From Sipunculus nudus (Eukaryota > Annelida > Sipuncula > Golfingiida > Sipunculidae), in NCBI GenBank assembly GCA_026874595.1, contig CM049308.1:78354124-78418123 (forward strand): a stretch of DNA of 64,000 nucleotides, read 5' to 3'. Positions 42,201-48,300 of this stretch are shown here, one piece after another (within the stretch, counting starts at the first letter, position 1; each line of letters opens with the position of its first letter). The notes beneath the pieces were generated by a model. The model was not told the DNA's origin and did no database searches. It saw only the letters and a program-made list of their open reading frames with translations. A program made the position numbers and the translations under genes.

Positions 42201-44680
42201 GACCTAATTTCAAGATTCCACAGGCACTCTTCATGGGCCTCCTTGCATGACAAGAATGAAGTTTCTAGGTCCAGTTGTTGCAATTTGTACCCTCTTGATA
42301 GATAACATAGGTGGCGCCACCAGTCTGCAGGAACTGATGGAACATCTCATAATCAATATGTATGCCAAAAATCATGACCATCAGTGATGTAGTTATTGAG
42401 ATATTGAAGTTTTTGTATGAAATTTTTGACTACTCTGGGGGGGGGGGGGGGTACTTTGGGGCCCCTTAGCTCGAAGGATATGGGTAACAGAGACCTAATT
42501 TCTGTTTTCCATGGAGACTTTTCATAGGTCTTCTAGTGTGTTGAGAATGAAGATTCTAGGTCCAGTCGTTACTATTTGTGCCATGCTAACAGATGACAGC
42601 ATCCTTAAAGGTCTCAACAATAGAGGAAAAAATCGTAAAAAATCGAACAATACAGGTGGCGCCACAAGTCTGCAGGAACAGATGACACATCTCATGATCA
42701 ATAGTTATGCCACAAATCATGACCATCAGTCAAGTAGTTAATGAGATATTGAAGTTTTTTTGTATGAAATTTTTTACTTTTCTTGGGGGTACTTTGGGGC
42801 TCCATAGCTTAAAGAATATGGGTAACAGAGACCTAATTTCTGGTTTCCATGGAGAATTTTCATAGGTCTCTCAGTGTGTCAAGAATGAAGATTCTAGGTC
42901 CAGTCGTTACGATTTGTGCCATGCTAACAGATGACAGCACCCTTAAAGGTCTCAAAAATAGAGGAAAAAATCGTAAAAAATCGAACAATAAAGGTGGCAC
43001 CACCAGTCTGCAGGAAGTGATGACAAATCTCATGATCAATAGTTATGCCACAAATCATGACCATCAGTCAAGTAGTTAATGAGATATTGAAGTTTTTGTA
43101 TGAAATTTTTTACTTTTCTTGGGGGTACTTTGGGGCTCCATAGCTCAAAGAATATGGGTAACAGAGACCTAATTTCTGGTTTCCATGGAGACTTTTCATA
43201 GGTCTCTCAGTGTGTCAAGAATGAAGATTCTAGGTCCAGTCTTTACGATTTGTGCCTTGTTAACAGATGTTTACATTTTGAAAGATCTCAAAAATAGAGA
43301 AAAAAATTCGTAAAAAATTGAACGATACAGGTGGCGCCACCAGTCGGCAGGAAGTGATGGAACATCTCATGATCAATATGTATGACAAAAATCATGACCA
43401 TCAGTCAAGTATTTAATGAGATATTGAAGTTTTTGATTGAAATTTTTTATTTTTCTGGGTGGTAGTTTGGGGCCCCATAGCTGGAAGGATATGGGTAACA
43501 GAGACCTAATTTCTGGTTTCCATGGAGACTTTTCATAGGTCTCTCAGTGTGTCGAGAATGAAGATTCTAAGTCCAGTCATTACGATTTGTGCCTTGTTAA
43601 CAGATGTTTACATTTTGAAAGGTCTCAAAAATAGAGAAAAAAATTCGTAAAAAAACGAAAAATACAGGTGGCGCCACCAGTCTTCAGGAACTGATGGAAC
43701 CTCTCATGATCAATATGTATGCCAAAAATCATGACCATCAGTCAAGTAGTTAATGAGATATTGAAGTTTTTGTATGAAAATTTGGACTTTTCTGGGGGGT
43801 ACTTTGGGGCCCCATAGCTCAAAGGATATGGGTAACAGAGACCTAATTTCTGGTTTTTAAGGAGATTTTTCATGGACCTCCCAGGATGTCAAGTAAGAAG
43901 ATTCCAGTTCTAGCGGTTACGATTTGTGCCTGGTTAACGGACAGACAGACAGACAGACGGACGACGGACAAAGAGTGATCACTATAGCTCAGATGACTTT
44001 CAGTCAGCTGAGCTAAAAACAGTGCACTGGGTGCGATCACGTGTCAACATAAACAGCGAGTGTATCATCCGGGCAAACATGTGTCAATCAGGAGATGCTC
44101 GACTTACTTTACCAGATAAATGTAATACATGTTCCTGCTGGCTGAAACATCACGTGTTGCGGCTCACAATCGGGCCACAAGTCACACGGGCTTGTTATGA
44201 CAAACAGACACACGTTGACTGTTTACCAACATGCAGAGTCATAACAAAGCGTTAAACAGCCGTTTGCGAGGTACTGGGACTAACTGCTGGGCTTGTTCTG
44301 CTGGGGAAACTTTTGTATAGAGAAAAACTGAACTGATAGTTTGAAAGAAAAGGGCATAATATTTCCCCTGATTATGTCCCTTTAATTGCTTTCATGAATG
44401 TGAGTGGAAAAGTGGACCTAATTTTTGTAGTAATTATCTGTTGAATGCAATAGCCAACAGTGGTAACAGGAATCCTCGCAGCAGCCAATAATACTCCGAA
44501 GCTGAGCATAAATCAGTGTCACACTCACACTTCAAAGTGATTGAGTGAAACTGCCGAGTTCGTCATTGCATGTGATCAACAGGACTTACATGTTTGACAA
44601 ACTGACACGATTGATTTGATGATATCGGTCCTGTCGTTCTCTATGGCGACGACAATGTTGTCAAGGGCCTCTTTCATCAT
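3076..44680 (-). CDS. Ankyrin-repeat / GH20 hexosaminidase-D-like fusion protein (24 exons, 971 aa)
   Basis: Spliced gene; exon coordinates are given in separate entries. All 24 exons join in one open frame of 2916 nt, and every intron is GT-AG except intron 2 (GC-AG). Layout: residues 1-97 acidic, no signal peptide; about 98-275 ankyrin repeats (TVLHLA, TPLHWAA and TPLHDA signatures); about 290-335 Ser/Gly/Pro-rich linker; about 335-485 resembles the non-catalytic N-terminal domain of GH20 enzymes and ends in GLFYGVTTFQQCL; about 486-765 resembles the GH20 TIM barrel (RGVMLDIS, LPGTAAWN, SWPG, GLSWN); about 766-971 is a helical C-terminus as in hexosaminidase D. GH20 enzymes remove terminal GlcNAc/GalNAc, but the Asp-Glu catalytic pair is not seen where expected, so a binding or scaffold role is inferred. 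Lack of a signal peptide and the ankyrin repeats suggest a cytosolic or nuclear location. Exact exon ends and isoforms need transcripts. Confidence 0.82.
3706..3822 (-). CDS. Exon 23: C-terminal region
   Basis: Residues about 883-922, including GRGLVHTGRPPSGNTGYASI and ANLTPTAKTDIAN. The 'G..P..n.gy..ln' layout recalls the end of hexosaminidase D. Acceptor ATCTAG, donor GTATGT. Confidence 0.85.
4237..4361 (-). CDS. Exon 22: C-terminal helical region
   Basis: Residues about 842-883, including AMRHVRKCQSELNKAHTLTH and EIQLTADLMML, which read as amphipathic helices. Acceptor CTGCAG, donor GTAAGT. Confidence 0.87.
4716..4822 (-). CDS. Exon 21: C-terminal region
   Basis: Residues about 806-841, including STFFQLLIHPDQVSLDHLTT. 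Acceptor TTGTAG, donor GTCAGT, in frame with both neighbours. No motif beyond the family-like order. Confidence 0.85.
5979..6114 (-). CDS. Exon 20: C-terminal region
   Basis: Residues about 761-805. GFLHTHLAEFMNLYVLHDAG and then VLGQVIIELGRAETYVLRAS is a helical segment as found after the barrel in hexosaminidase D. Acceptor TTACAG, donor GTACGT. Confidence 0.88.
6742..6928 (-). CDS. Exon 19: last strands of the GH20-like barrel
   Basis: Residues about 698-760. LAGCPEAAIRNIYSAVEAAN, VCHWSGVGHVTNQSFSWPGI and AGAGLSWN match the end of the hexosaminidase D barrel. The usual W-G-D-x-G-H is here W-S-G-V-G-H, so an acidic residue is lost. Confidence 0.92.
7295..7336 (-). CDS. Exon 18: PGT..WN motif
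   Basis: Residues about 684-697: LPFSLLPGTAAWN, a close match to the conserved PGTSSWN segment of hexosaminidase D. It is a 42-nt microexon whose phases fit both neighbours. Confidence 0.9.
7754..7800 (-). CDS. Exon 17
   Basis: Residues about 669-683: ASYDFQEKAKLYADLG. This corresponds to the helix before the 'PGTSSWN' strand in hexosaminidase D. The other two frames have stops. Acceptor CCCCAG, donor GTAAGC. Confidence 0.87.
8329..8764. repeat. Foldback element: ~190-bp inverted repeat
   Basis: The left arm (about 8329-8517) and right arm (about 8568-8764) are reverse complements with scattered mismatches. Both contain, for example, CTTGGTATGG, GGGCAGGAACACCAG, TGTGCACAGA and AAACATGT. The loop is about 50 bp. 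No coding capacity. Lies in the intron between exons 16 and 17. Confidence 0.75.
9618..9819 (-). CDS. Exon 16: degenerate catalytic strand of the GH20-like barrel
   Basis: Residues about 601-668. It opens LVAVGPRLSSLVVDISEDGQ. Active relatives have 'f.iG.DE...lG' here, and the Asp-Glu position reads Arg-Leu. It continues with a helix (DDARSVLGLPPDVTVELCAF) and ends EYGFQ, aligning with 'eWGYe'. It joins exon 17 in phase 0. Confidence 0.85.
10427..10573 (-). CDS. Exon 15: barrel strand 3 to the catalytic strand
   Basis: Residues about 552-600. CHDCHISLLPVLDVSPKVSL corresponds to the GH20 segment '...i.LvP....fGH', but the Gly-His is missing. It is followed by AFQQFLSCFPSNR, the helix before the catalytic strand. 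Splice sites are TTTCCAG and GTAAGA. Confidence 0.85.
10955..11031 (-). CDS. Exon 14: barrel strand 2 region
   Basis: Residues about 527-551. LQIYTRFTVDPDQESENIWQ follows LKVNQ exactly as 'lqLY.E..f' does in hexosaminidase D relatives; the usual Glu is replaced here by Arg. Confidence 0.85.
11255..12446. mobile_element. Non-autonomous pogo/Tc1-like DNA transposon
   Basis: The left end CAGTGGAACC and the right end GGTTCCACTG are inverted, each flanked by TA (11253-11254 and 12447-12448), the target duplication of the Tc1/mariner/pogo group. Just inside, both ends carry ACAATTAC, a 'GGGAC..AGCAAA' block and several copies of GGTCGTAATT. No transposase frame is visible, so it is deleted or MITE-like. 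Superfamily assignment is inferred from the ends only. Confidence 0.72.
12971..13021 (-). CDS. Exon 13: barrel helix 1 to strand 2
   Basis: Residues about 510-526. EYLMTMVRQLSVLKVNQ corresponds to the GH20 segment 'l..lid.la.lK.N.l'. It is a 51-nt microexon with phase 0 at both ends. Confidence 0.9.
13081..13400. repeat. Degenerate short tandem repeat
   Basis: About seven diverged units of roughly 40-60 bp built from 'AGTCA(A)G.AG.CAGTCTCTA.A.TTTA'. Lies in the intron between exons 12 and 13, with no other function seen. Confidence 0.5.
13581..13652 (-). CDS. Exon 12: first strand of the GH20-like barrel
   Basis: Residues about 486-509. INDWPQLKDRGVMLDISAGR matches the family pattern D.P....RG.mLD.sr at barrel strand 1, including the Arg that binds substrate in active relatives. 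Phase 0, acceptor GACAG, donor GTGAGT. Confidence 0.92.
13690..13863. mobile_element. End fragment of a CAGTGAAACC-type transposon
   Basis: It ends in GAGGTTTCACTG followed by TATA, preceded by GGTGGTCGTATTAGA. The left part holds the complementary-type words TGACCAC and ACGACCACC. It resembles a small relative of the 11255-12446 element with a decayed left end. Confidence 0.5.
14031..14132 (-). CDS. Exon 11: GLFYG motif of GH20-type proteins
   Basis: Residues about 452-485. ASDLSGLFYGVTTFQQCLRL is the hallmark helix that links the GH20 N-terminal domain to the barrel (family pattern G.fyG..Tl.Ql). Phase 0 at both ends. Confidence 0.9.
14601..14785 (-). CDS. Exon 10: GH20 N-terminal-like domain
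   Basis: Residues about 390-451. It reads SVAQMWLKLMAPLQPTLELH and ends ESYRLSVTSKL, like the 'E.Y.L.v' strand found at this position in GH20 accessory domains. Splice sites are CTTCCAG and GTAAGT. Confidence 0.87.
15600..15930 (-). repeat. Dispersed repeat R1, copy 2 (inverted)
   Basis: Read on the minus strand it follows copy 1: GCCAGGAGAGTATGCATTC, a GT-rich stretch, TTGTTCACA, GAAATTTTCATGG, AATGGGCCAAAGAAGAAT, and ATCAGGGTCCAGGAAGGAC. It is bordered by a C-run and A-run at 15607-15630. Intronic. Confidence 0.65.
16012..16177 (-). CDS. Exon 9: start of the GH20 N-terminal-like domain
   Basis: Residues about 335-389. HHLWPIPQYMVQKPGEPFKP resembles the opening strand of the alpha/beta domain that precedes GH20 barrels, where family members have a 'P.P' motif. 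The donor is GTGAGT and the phase fits exon 10. Confidence 0.85.
16813..16937 (-). CDS. Exon 8: Ser/Gly/Pro-rich interdomain linker
   Basis: Residues about 293-334. The composition (SQVSQQASSGSIEGKPGSEP, then TPVSNGPTTPFPQ) is that of a flexible linker between the ankyrin and GH20-like parts. Splice sites CTACAG and GTAAGT are good. Confidence 0.85.
18333..18463 (-). CDS. Exon 7: last ankyrin repeat and capping helix
   Basis: Residues about 249-292. KNAGKSPVDFAEGKDELKNL is the final ankyrin motif, followed by a helix (LLLNYKTLILQ). The donor GTTATT is weak but is the only one that keeps the frame into exon 8; without splicing a stop follows four codons later. Confidence 0.82.
18930..19065 (-). 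CDS. Exon 6: ankyrin repeats 3-4
   Basis: Residues about 204-249. RGADVHAVNSEGCTPLHDAV and then KELIKAGADPNYSSDTG match the ankyrin consensus closely. Splice sites are TATTACAG and GTGAGA. The intron upstream carries a SINE and a 469-bp tandem duplication. Confidence 0.92.
19160..19443 (-). mobile_element. tRNA-derived SINE
   Basis: On the minus strand the head (from about 19443) contains a Pol III A-box-like TAGCTCATGAGTAG and, about 30 bp on, a B-box-like GAGTTCAAATC, the spacing of a tRNA. A roughly 210-bp unrelated body follows (toward 19160). The tRNA part does not fold cleanly and lacks tRNA ends, so it is a SINE and not a gene. It lies in an intron of the minus-strand gene, same orientation. 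Confidence 0.65.
19630..20566. repeat. 469-bp tandem duplication, two copies
   Basis: 19630-20098 and 20099-20566 read the same at every line I compared, from CATATATACCC to GTCACAATATG. It lies wholly in the intron between exons 5 and 6. The lack of visible differences means a very recent event or an assembly duplication. Confidence 0.88.
20640..20820 (+). repeat. Dispersed repeat R1, copy 3 (partial)
   Basis: Shares CTTCCAGGAGTATATGCATT, TTTTCATGGCATTT, GAATGGGCCAAAGAAGATT and TTTTGGTGTGGATC with copy 2 in the opposite orientation. Truncated after the last block. Confidence 0.6.
20997..21127 (-). CDS. Exon 5: ankyrin repeats 2-3
   Basis: Residues about 160-203. It contains VGRVCQLLAAGLSINLIDSS and then NTPLHWAATFSNSEMVQSL, an unambiguous ankyrin pair. 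Splice sites are GTTTCAG and GTAAGT. Confidence 0.9.
21292..22281. mobile_element. Non-autonomous DNA transposon, CAGTGAAACTCCT ends
   Basis: The left end CAGTGAAACTCCT and right end AGGAGTTTCACTG form a 13-bp perfect terminal inverted repeat. Inside each end are repeated GCGGACAACTC / CGGACTAAAT words. The left flank is TA and the right flank TG, so the target site is decayed. No transposase frame. It belongs to the same broad type as the 11255 element. Confidence 0.72.
22545..22699 (-). CDS. Exon 4: ankyrin repeat 1 completed, repeat 2 begins
   Basis: Residues about 109-160. AVRALLNAGADPCVQNEAGQ followed by TPLDL is a clear ankyrin helix-turn-loop. Splice sites are ATATATCAG and GTAAGT. 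It is followed by a spacer helix (SEQVRQAYKDELLQATAQS). Confidence 0.9.
23848..23936 (-). CDS. Exon 3: start of the first ankyrin repeat
   Basis: Residues about 79-108. It reads through an acidic stretch and then SRLLNTIINSTGTVLHLATQ, the typical first helix of an ankyrin repeat. The acceptor follows a T-rich tract (TTTTAG) and the donor is GTAAAG. Confidence 0.85.
23992..24190. repeat. Diverged ~131-bp tandem duplication
   Basis: ATTTGTGTATCAGTATGCAA at 23992 recurs as ATTTGTGTATCGGTATGCAA at about 24123, followed in both by AAGTAGC, CAATA, ATATGAA, ATACAT and AATCATG blocks. Intronic. Confidence 0.65.
24412..24749. mobile_element. Harbinger-like MITE
   Basis: The terminal inverted repeats start GGCCAAAA and share AAAGGTATGGTTCTCAGGCAC, followed within about 25 bp by ATCAATGCGGGCGG at the left and its complement at the right. 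TTA flanks both sides (24409-24411 and 24750-24752), the 3-bp duplication typical of PIF/Harbinger. 338 bp, no coding capacity. Intronic. Confidence 0.75.
26170..28308. repeat. 2.14-kb duplicated block, copy 1
   Basis: Nearly identical, line by line, to about 51260-53370 in the same orientation, with only scattered substitutions and small indels. It starts TGTATTATTTAATTT and ends CATAAGCTAA. It contains an internal 'CTACCATGC(A/C)AAGAATTTGGTC' block that belongs to a wider repeat family (also near 37100, 51060 and 55560). It lies in the intron between exons 2 and 3, its end only 75 bp from exon 2. Confidence 0.88.
28383..28526 (-). CDS. Exon 2 of the ankyrin/GH20-like gene
   Basis: Residues about 31-78, rich in Asp/Glu, including DDREESEFDEALRDGLEDYT. 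The acceptor is the CTAG before CATCT; a second AG closer to the coding part would create an immediate stop. No GT donor keeps the frame. Ending at GAAG with a GC donor (GCCAGT) joins perfectly to exon 3 and gives EGEKDDED, so a GC-AG intron is proposed. The 3' boundary is the least certain in the model. Confidence 0.62.
31440..31712 (+). repeat. Array-type repeat E with terminal hairpin
   Basis: It ends with a hairpin at 31671-31701 (arms TATGCCC and GGGGCATA) directly followed by seven A. The sequence before it (ACAGAAGAACGGAATGAAGG) resembles the 'gacggac' stretch before the hairpins of family A. No coding capacity. The left boundary is approximate. Confidence 0.5.
32150..35344 (-). repeat. 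Family B repeats, two elements in tandem, inverted
   Basis: Read on the minus strand, two elements start with T-run then AGC(G/C)AACCTGTGAGCT and CGTCCGTCG-like words (at about 35344 and 33828). They run through a 'TCGGCCAAAAATCACC' region and several ggtggcgccacc-type palindromes (about 34861, 33476 and 32312). The same order occurs on the plus strand at 61107-62700. Short tandem repeats of about 22-31 bp (CCCATGAGGTGATCACATG, CTGAGTGAACTCTTGACCTG) lie at 32610-32960. Confidence 0.7.
36970..37253 (-). repeat. Family D repeat head with terminal hairpin
   Basis: The hairpin at 37225-37253 (arms AGCTCAG/CTGAGCT with inner TGACT/AGTCA) is followed by an A-run. The body matches 50891-51250 in the opposite orientation (ATCTCCTACCAA, GAAAACTGGGTC). 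Confidence 0.7.
37254..37830 (+). repeat. Tandem repeat, ~150-bp half-units in a ~300-bp unit
   Basis: TCAATGCTGCAAGTT(T)GGTG recurs at about 37308, 37458, 37608 and 37747. Odd units share CAGCCCTCA and even units CTAGCCTTTAATAGGG, so the period is about 300 bp with two alternating halves. Confidence 0.75.
38900..39230. repeat. Repeat F, copy 1
   Basis: Reverse complement of the region around 48500-48900: ATCCTCTGCTTGTTGCC, CAATGAACTTCCT, GACCCAAGCCTGATGTCCAT, CCAGTATCACACATGTACCTGG and TCCTACT.TTGACAGCC appear in inverted order there. Non-coding. Confidence 0.72.
40900..41600 (+). repeat. Family A array, ~165-bp units
   Basis: Units begin CTGGGG.GTA(C/T)TTC near 41082, 41247 and 41413 and carry GAAGGATATGGGTAACAG and AGATTCTAGGTCCAGT. 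The 165-bp period is divisible by three, so long frames appear by chance; about 100 bp of adjacent units are almost identical at nucleotide level. Confidence 0.82.
41601..44020 (+). repeat. Family A array, ~337-bp units with GGTGGCGCCACC
   Basis: The palindrome GGTGGCGCCACC or a one-base variant occurs at 41627, 42310, 42655, 42993, 43330 and 43667, the last four intervals being 345, 338, 337 and 337 bp. Each unit also has CGTAAAAAAT, CATGATCAATA and GATATGGGTAACAGAGACCT. The array ends with a GACA/GACG run and a hairpin at 43985-44013 followed by AAAAA; an incomplete hairpin copy sits at about 42031-42055. Confidence 0.87.
44590..44680 (-). CDS. Exon 1 of the ankyrin/GH20-like gene (start codon)
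   Basis: Starts at ATG 44680 (a second ATG follows directly) and ends at a consensus donor GTAAGT. It encodes MMKEALDNIVVAIENDRTDI and ten more residues, then a split Ser codon. The helical, acidic start without a hydrophobic stretch argues against a secretory signal. The start was chosen because it is the first ATG of an open exon with a strong donor, facing the GLRX5 promoter. Confidence 0.72.
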
Positions 44681-45085
44681 CTCACTGCCGGCGTGTGATC
44701 ACTTCTCAAGTAATTAACACAGGAGAACCATCTCAATAAAGTCAAACGCTGTAACGTGGACCCGCCTACAGTAATGGCCTTGACCTTACCGGTTTTGGCG
44801 ATTTATGGTTTTAAATTTTACGACAATAGAATATGTTAAAAAGAAGTTAATATTTGATATGTAGTCGAAAAAGCTATTTGACCTTCTCAGTATGTTTATA
44901 CGGAGAATTGATGTTTAGATTAATTATAAGAAATAAATGCGTTGTTTTTAGGGATTTTACGTCTCTGGCGACCTTGACCTTCACATGGGCCTCTGACAAC
45001 AAATGTCAAACTCGCATGTCTCTTGACCGGAGATCGGAGTTTCGGCGTTGCTTTCGTGTGATTTAGCAAGCTTTCCTGCACAAAA
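44681..45085. promoter_or_regulatory. Putative bidirectional promoter
   Basis: 405 bp between the start codons of the divergent ankyrin/GH20-like gene (minus) and GLRX5 (plus). It is richer in CpG than the surrounding introns near both ends and free of recognisable repeats. No TATA box stands out. Sharing of one promoter is inferred from spacing and orientation. Confidence 0.5.
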
Positions 45086-45347
45086 ATGCTACCAGCGCTT
45101 AGAGCTGCAGCAATCCAAGCCCGGGTAGGGCTAAAAAGAACTCTCAGTGCCGCATACAGCACAGCCACCGGCACAAAAGAACACATCGACAGCTTGGTTT
45201 CCAACAAGAAACTCGTGGTATTTATGAAGGGCACTCCTAGCGCCCCCAGGTGTGGTTTCAGCAACGCTGTGGTGCAGATTTTAAACGTCCACGGAGTCAC
45301 AGATTATGACGCACATGACGTTTTACAAGATGATAACCTAAGAAATG
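45086..45347 (+). CDS. GLRX5: GLRX5 exon 1
   Basis: Encodes the presequence and the first half of the fold through CGFS to DDNLRNG. The start ATG is preceded by CAAAA. The donor is GTATGT after AATG. Confidence 0.95.
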
Positions 45348-48300
45348 GTATGTATTTTTAATTATTCTGTAGTCCCTGTCTTGTGCGAATTATGTAATTG
45401 TCCTTGTGACAGTGGATATGATCAGATGATTGTTAAAATGTTACTGTTACATCATGCCATCTAGCCCTAGTTCACGTGCTCTCTTACTATGCTAAGCCGT
45501 GTGAGAGCCCTAGAACATGATTTAAGGAAACTGGAGACATTCAACATGACAAGTTAATTCTTATATTTCGTCTAAAAATGTGTTATGTGTTATAAAATAA
45601 AGATATTCTTATCAAATGCGTATATAACATACCACTTAGACAGTGTTCATCCACGTTAAATGTTGATTAGAAGAATATACATTGTCCTAATAAACGGTGA
45701 TACGGGGGGAACAATGTTTGCTCTGGGTTTCCCCAAGCCACGGCTGGCTGGCAGCCGCCTGTGTAACCAGTGGTAAAGGGCCATGTTGGCTCAGCGAGGA
45801 AAGGTCACGCAGTTCATTGTTTCAGATTCTGAGACAGTTTCAAGCGCCAGGGTTACAAAGTTTTAAAAGTGAGTCTTGTTTATATACAAAAACATAATAT
45901 TTAGCTGAATTTCTTGGTCATTCGAATAAAGTACTATATCTTCTTTAGATTACTTACAGTTTCCTTGTCATAAACGCAGTATTTGATTTTGCATGATTTT
46001 TTTCCCGACAAAGATTTTAAGTTCTCAGTTAACTCTGAAGCTTTTTATGCAGCAGTATCCAGGATTCCTGGATATCGCCACATTTAATGCAGTTACATGC
46101 CATCCAGTGGTTGGTATGATTATACTGTATAGAAACTAAAAGTGTGGAGGGAATTCCCTTTCAGTACCTACATTTGGGATGGTTGAATAAAATAATACAC
46201 CCATTTATTGTCTTCTCTTTACGCTCTTTACACAGCCACCTCCGGAATAGAACTCTGAGGTCACTGGACAGAATTTTCTGAAACTTTACACAATTACTGG
46301 GTCACATGTGAACTGGTGCCATAGTATTTCATGTGACTCTGACCTTTCCTTTGTCCAGTACATCCATCTGTGCGTATGTTTTGACACTTTAAACCACATA
46401 TCTTTGGACTCTTTTGACCAATTAGGAAAAATAATTGCACAAATGTAGCCCTTGGATAGCTTTATAACATACATTAAAAGGTTGGCGCCACCTGCAACCA
46501 TTTTGCACATCATCCATCTGTTCATCTGCCTTGGGATAAAATCACTCATATCTCTGCAGTGAATGGACTTATCCACCTGAAATTTTGCATGTGCATTCAT
46601 CCTGGATAGTTTTCTTGATTTATGCTAGGTGGCGTCATCTATACTCACGTTCAGGCTGCAGACATCCAGGCTTATATCTCAGGACTGGTTTGACGTATCC
46701 TCCTGAAATTTAGCATGTTTATAGATCTCATATAGCTCTTTATCATACACAAAACTGGTGGTGCCACCTGCAACCATTTTTGCACAGCTTATGTCTGTTT
46801 GTTTTCTGTGGAATAATCACTCATATCTTGGCAGTGGTTTGACTTATCTGCCTAAAATTTTTGCATGTATATACATCTTGGAGAGCTTTCTGGATTTTTT
46901 GGCAGGTGGTGCCACCTACATTCACGTTCAGGCTACAGACATCCAGGCTTGTATCTCAGGACTGGTTTGACGTATTCTCCTGAAATTTTGGATGTATATA
47001 CATCTTACATAGCTCTTTATCATGCACAAAACTGGTGGCGCCACCTGCAACAATTTTTGCACAGCATTCGTATGTTTGTCCACCATGGGATAAAATCACT
47101 CATATCTCGGCAGTGGTTTAAATTATCTGCCTAAAATTTTGCAATTGTATACATCTTTGATAACTTCCTGGATTTTGTGATGGTAGGCGCCACCTACATA
47201 CACATTTCGGCTGCAGACATCCATGCTAGTGTGCATCACACCTCTCTCTATTTCTCCTTGCCACTCAATCCATGCCTCACTTCACCCGTCCCACTCTGGT
47301 TTACATGTAGTCGCTTGTTGATTACCTGTATTCTAGTAATCTGTTTAAAATCATGGCTGCCAGCTGAAATTGGATTTCACCAACATGCTATTAGGGGTAT
47401 TTAATATTTACTCCAAACGTAATATATTTGAAAATGAATCCTAATATTTCTAAACGAATAACAAGCAATATAGGGCTATTTGGATGTATAACATTTACTT
47501 CCTTACTCATTAGTAGTGGTATAACATAGTCAAGAATGTAGCCTATGTAGGTACTGATTGTTAAGTTGTACCAAAGGGTGACACCTGTATTCTGTAACAA
47601 CTGAAAATGGTTTTTATATGTCCAACTGCTTCAATCTTGAATTTGCTGAAAGCATTAATTTTTCTTACTATCACAGCTAGATAACATATATGAACTGCAT
47701 TGGCATTTCAAAATCAAATATTTTGATGCAAATGCAAAGTTACTGGTAGCTGTGTATTTTATTTAAATATAAGATAAAATGGCTGCCCTTGGTCAGTACT
47801 TGAATTGTACCTGATTTTTTCAAGTGCATTGGTTGGAAGTACAAAAAAAGTATAACTATCAGTAGTATATATTAAGAGCTGAGTGCAAAGTATCTTTCTC
47901 AGCTTTTGTTGTATCTTTACAACATTTTAAACAGTTACTTATTACATTTGGGGTTTATATTTAGATAATGAAATTTTTAGAGTTTGTATGCATGCAGTAT
48001 GCATGAATTAGCCAAATTTGAGAGTTCAAGGTTGCTGATCATGAGTTTACCTTGGTGGGCCTCTGAATGGTAAAGGATAAAATCATATTTCAGTGAGAAT
48101 ATGAACCAAGGAAGTGTAATGCTGGGTTTCTTCTGATTCATAATTTTACAACAGAGGGAAATGTCCATTTGGGAATTACATGCAAGGGATGAAAAGCAGC
48201 CAAAAAAGCGGGATAAATATGTAAAACATGAACTTTTCTCATTTCCTTGTTATAATTAATTATTTTAAACATACACATGACTTTATTGGAATAATCTCTT

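Larger units (their letters stand above)
28527..44589. other. First intron of the ankyrin/GH20-like gene
   Basis: 16 kb without a supported exon. From left to right: AT-rich unique-looking DNA (28.5-30.8 kb), a repeat with terminal hairpin (about 31440-31712), family B repeats (32.1-35.3 kb), low-complexity AT-rich DNA, family D and tandem repeats (36.97-37.83 kb), a repeat shared with 48.5 kb (38.90-39.23 kb), and the family A array (40.9-44.0 kb). Confidence 0.7.

Noticed and set aside
42511-43079. Two similar ~76-aa open frames
   Set aside because: Shadows of the 337-bp tandem units, broken in the next units.
44920-45300. 126-aa open frame antisense to GLRX5 exon 1
   Set aside because: Lies opposite a clear coding exon; an overlap artefact of GC-rich coding sequence.
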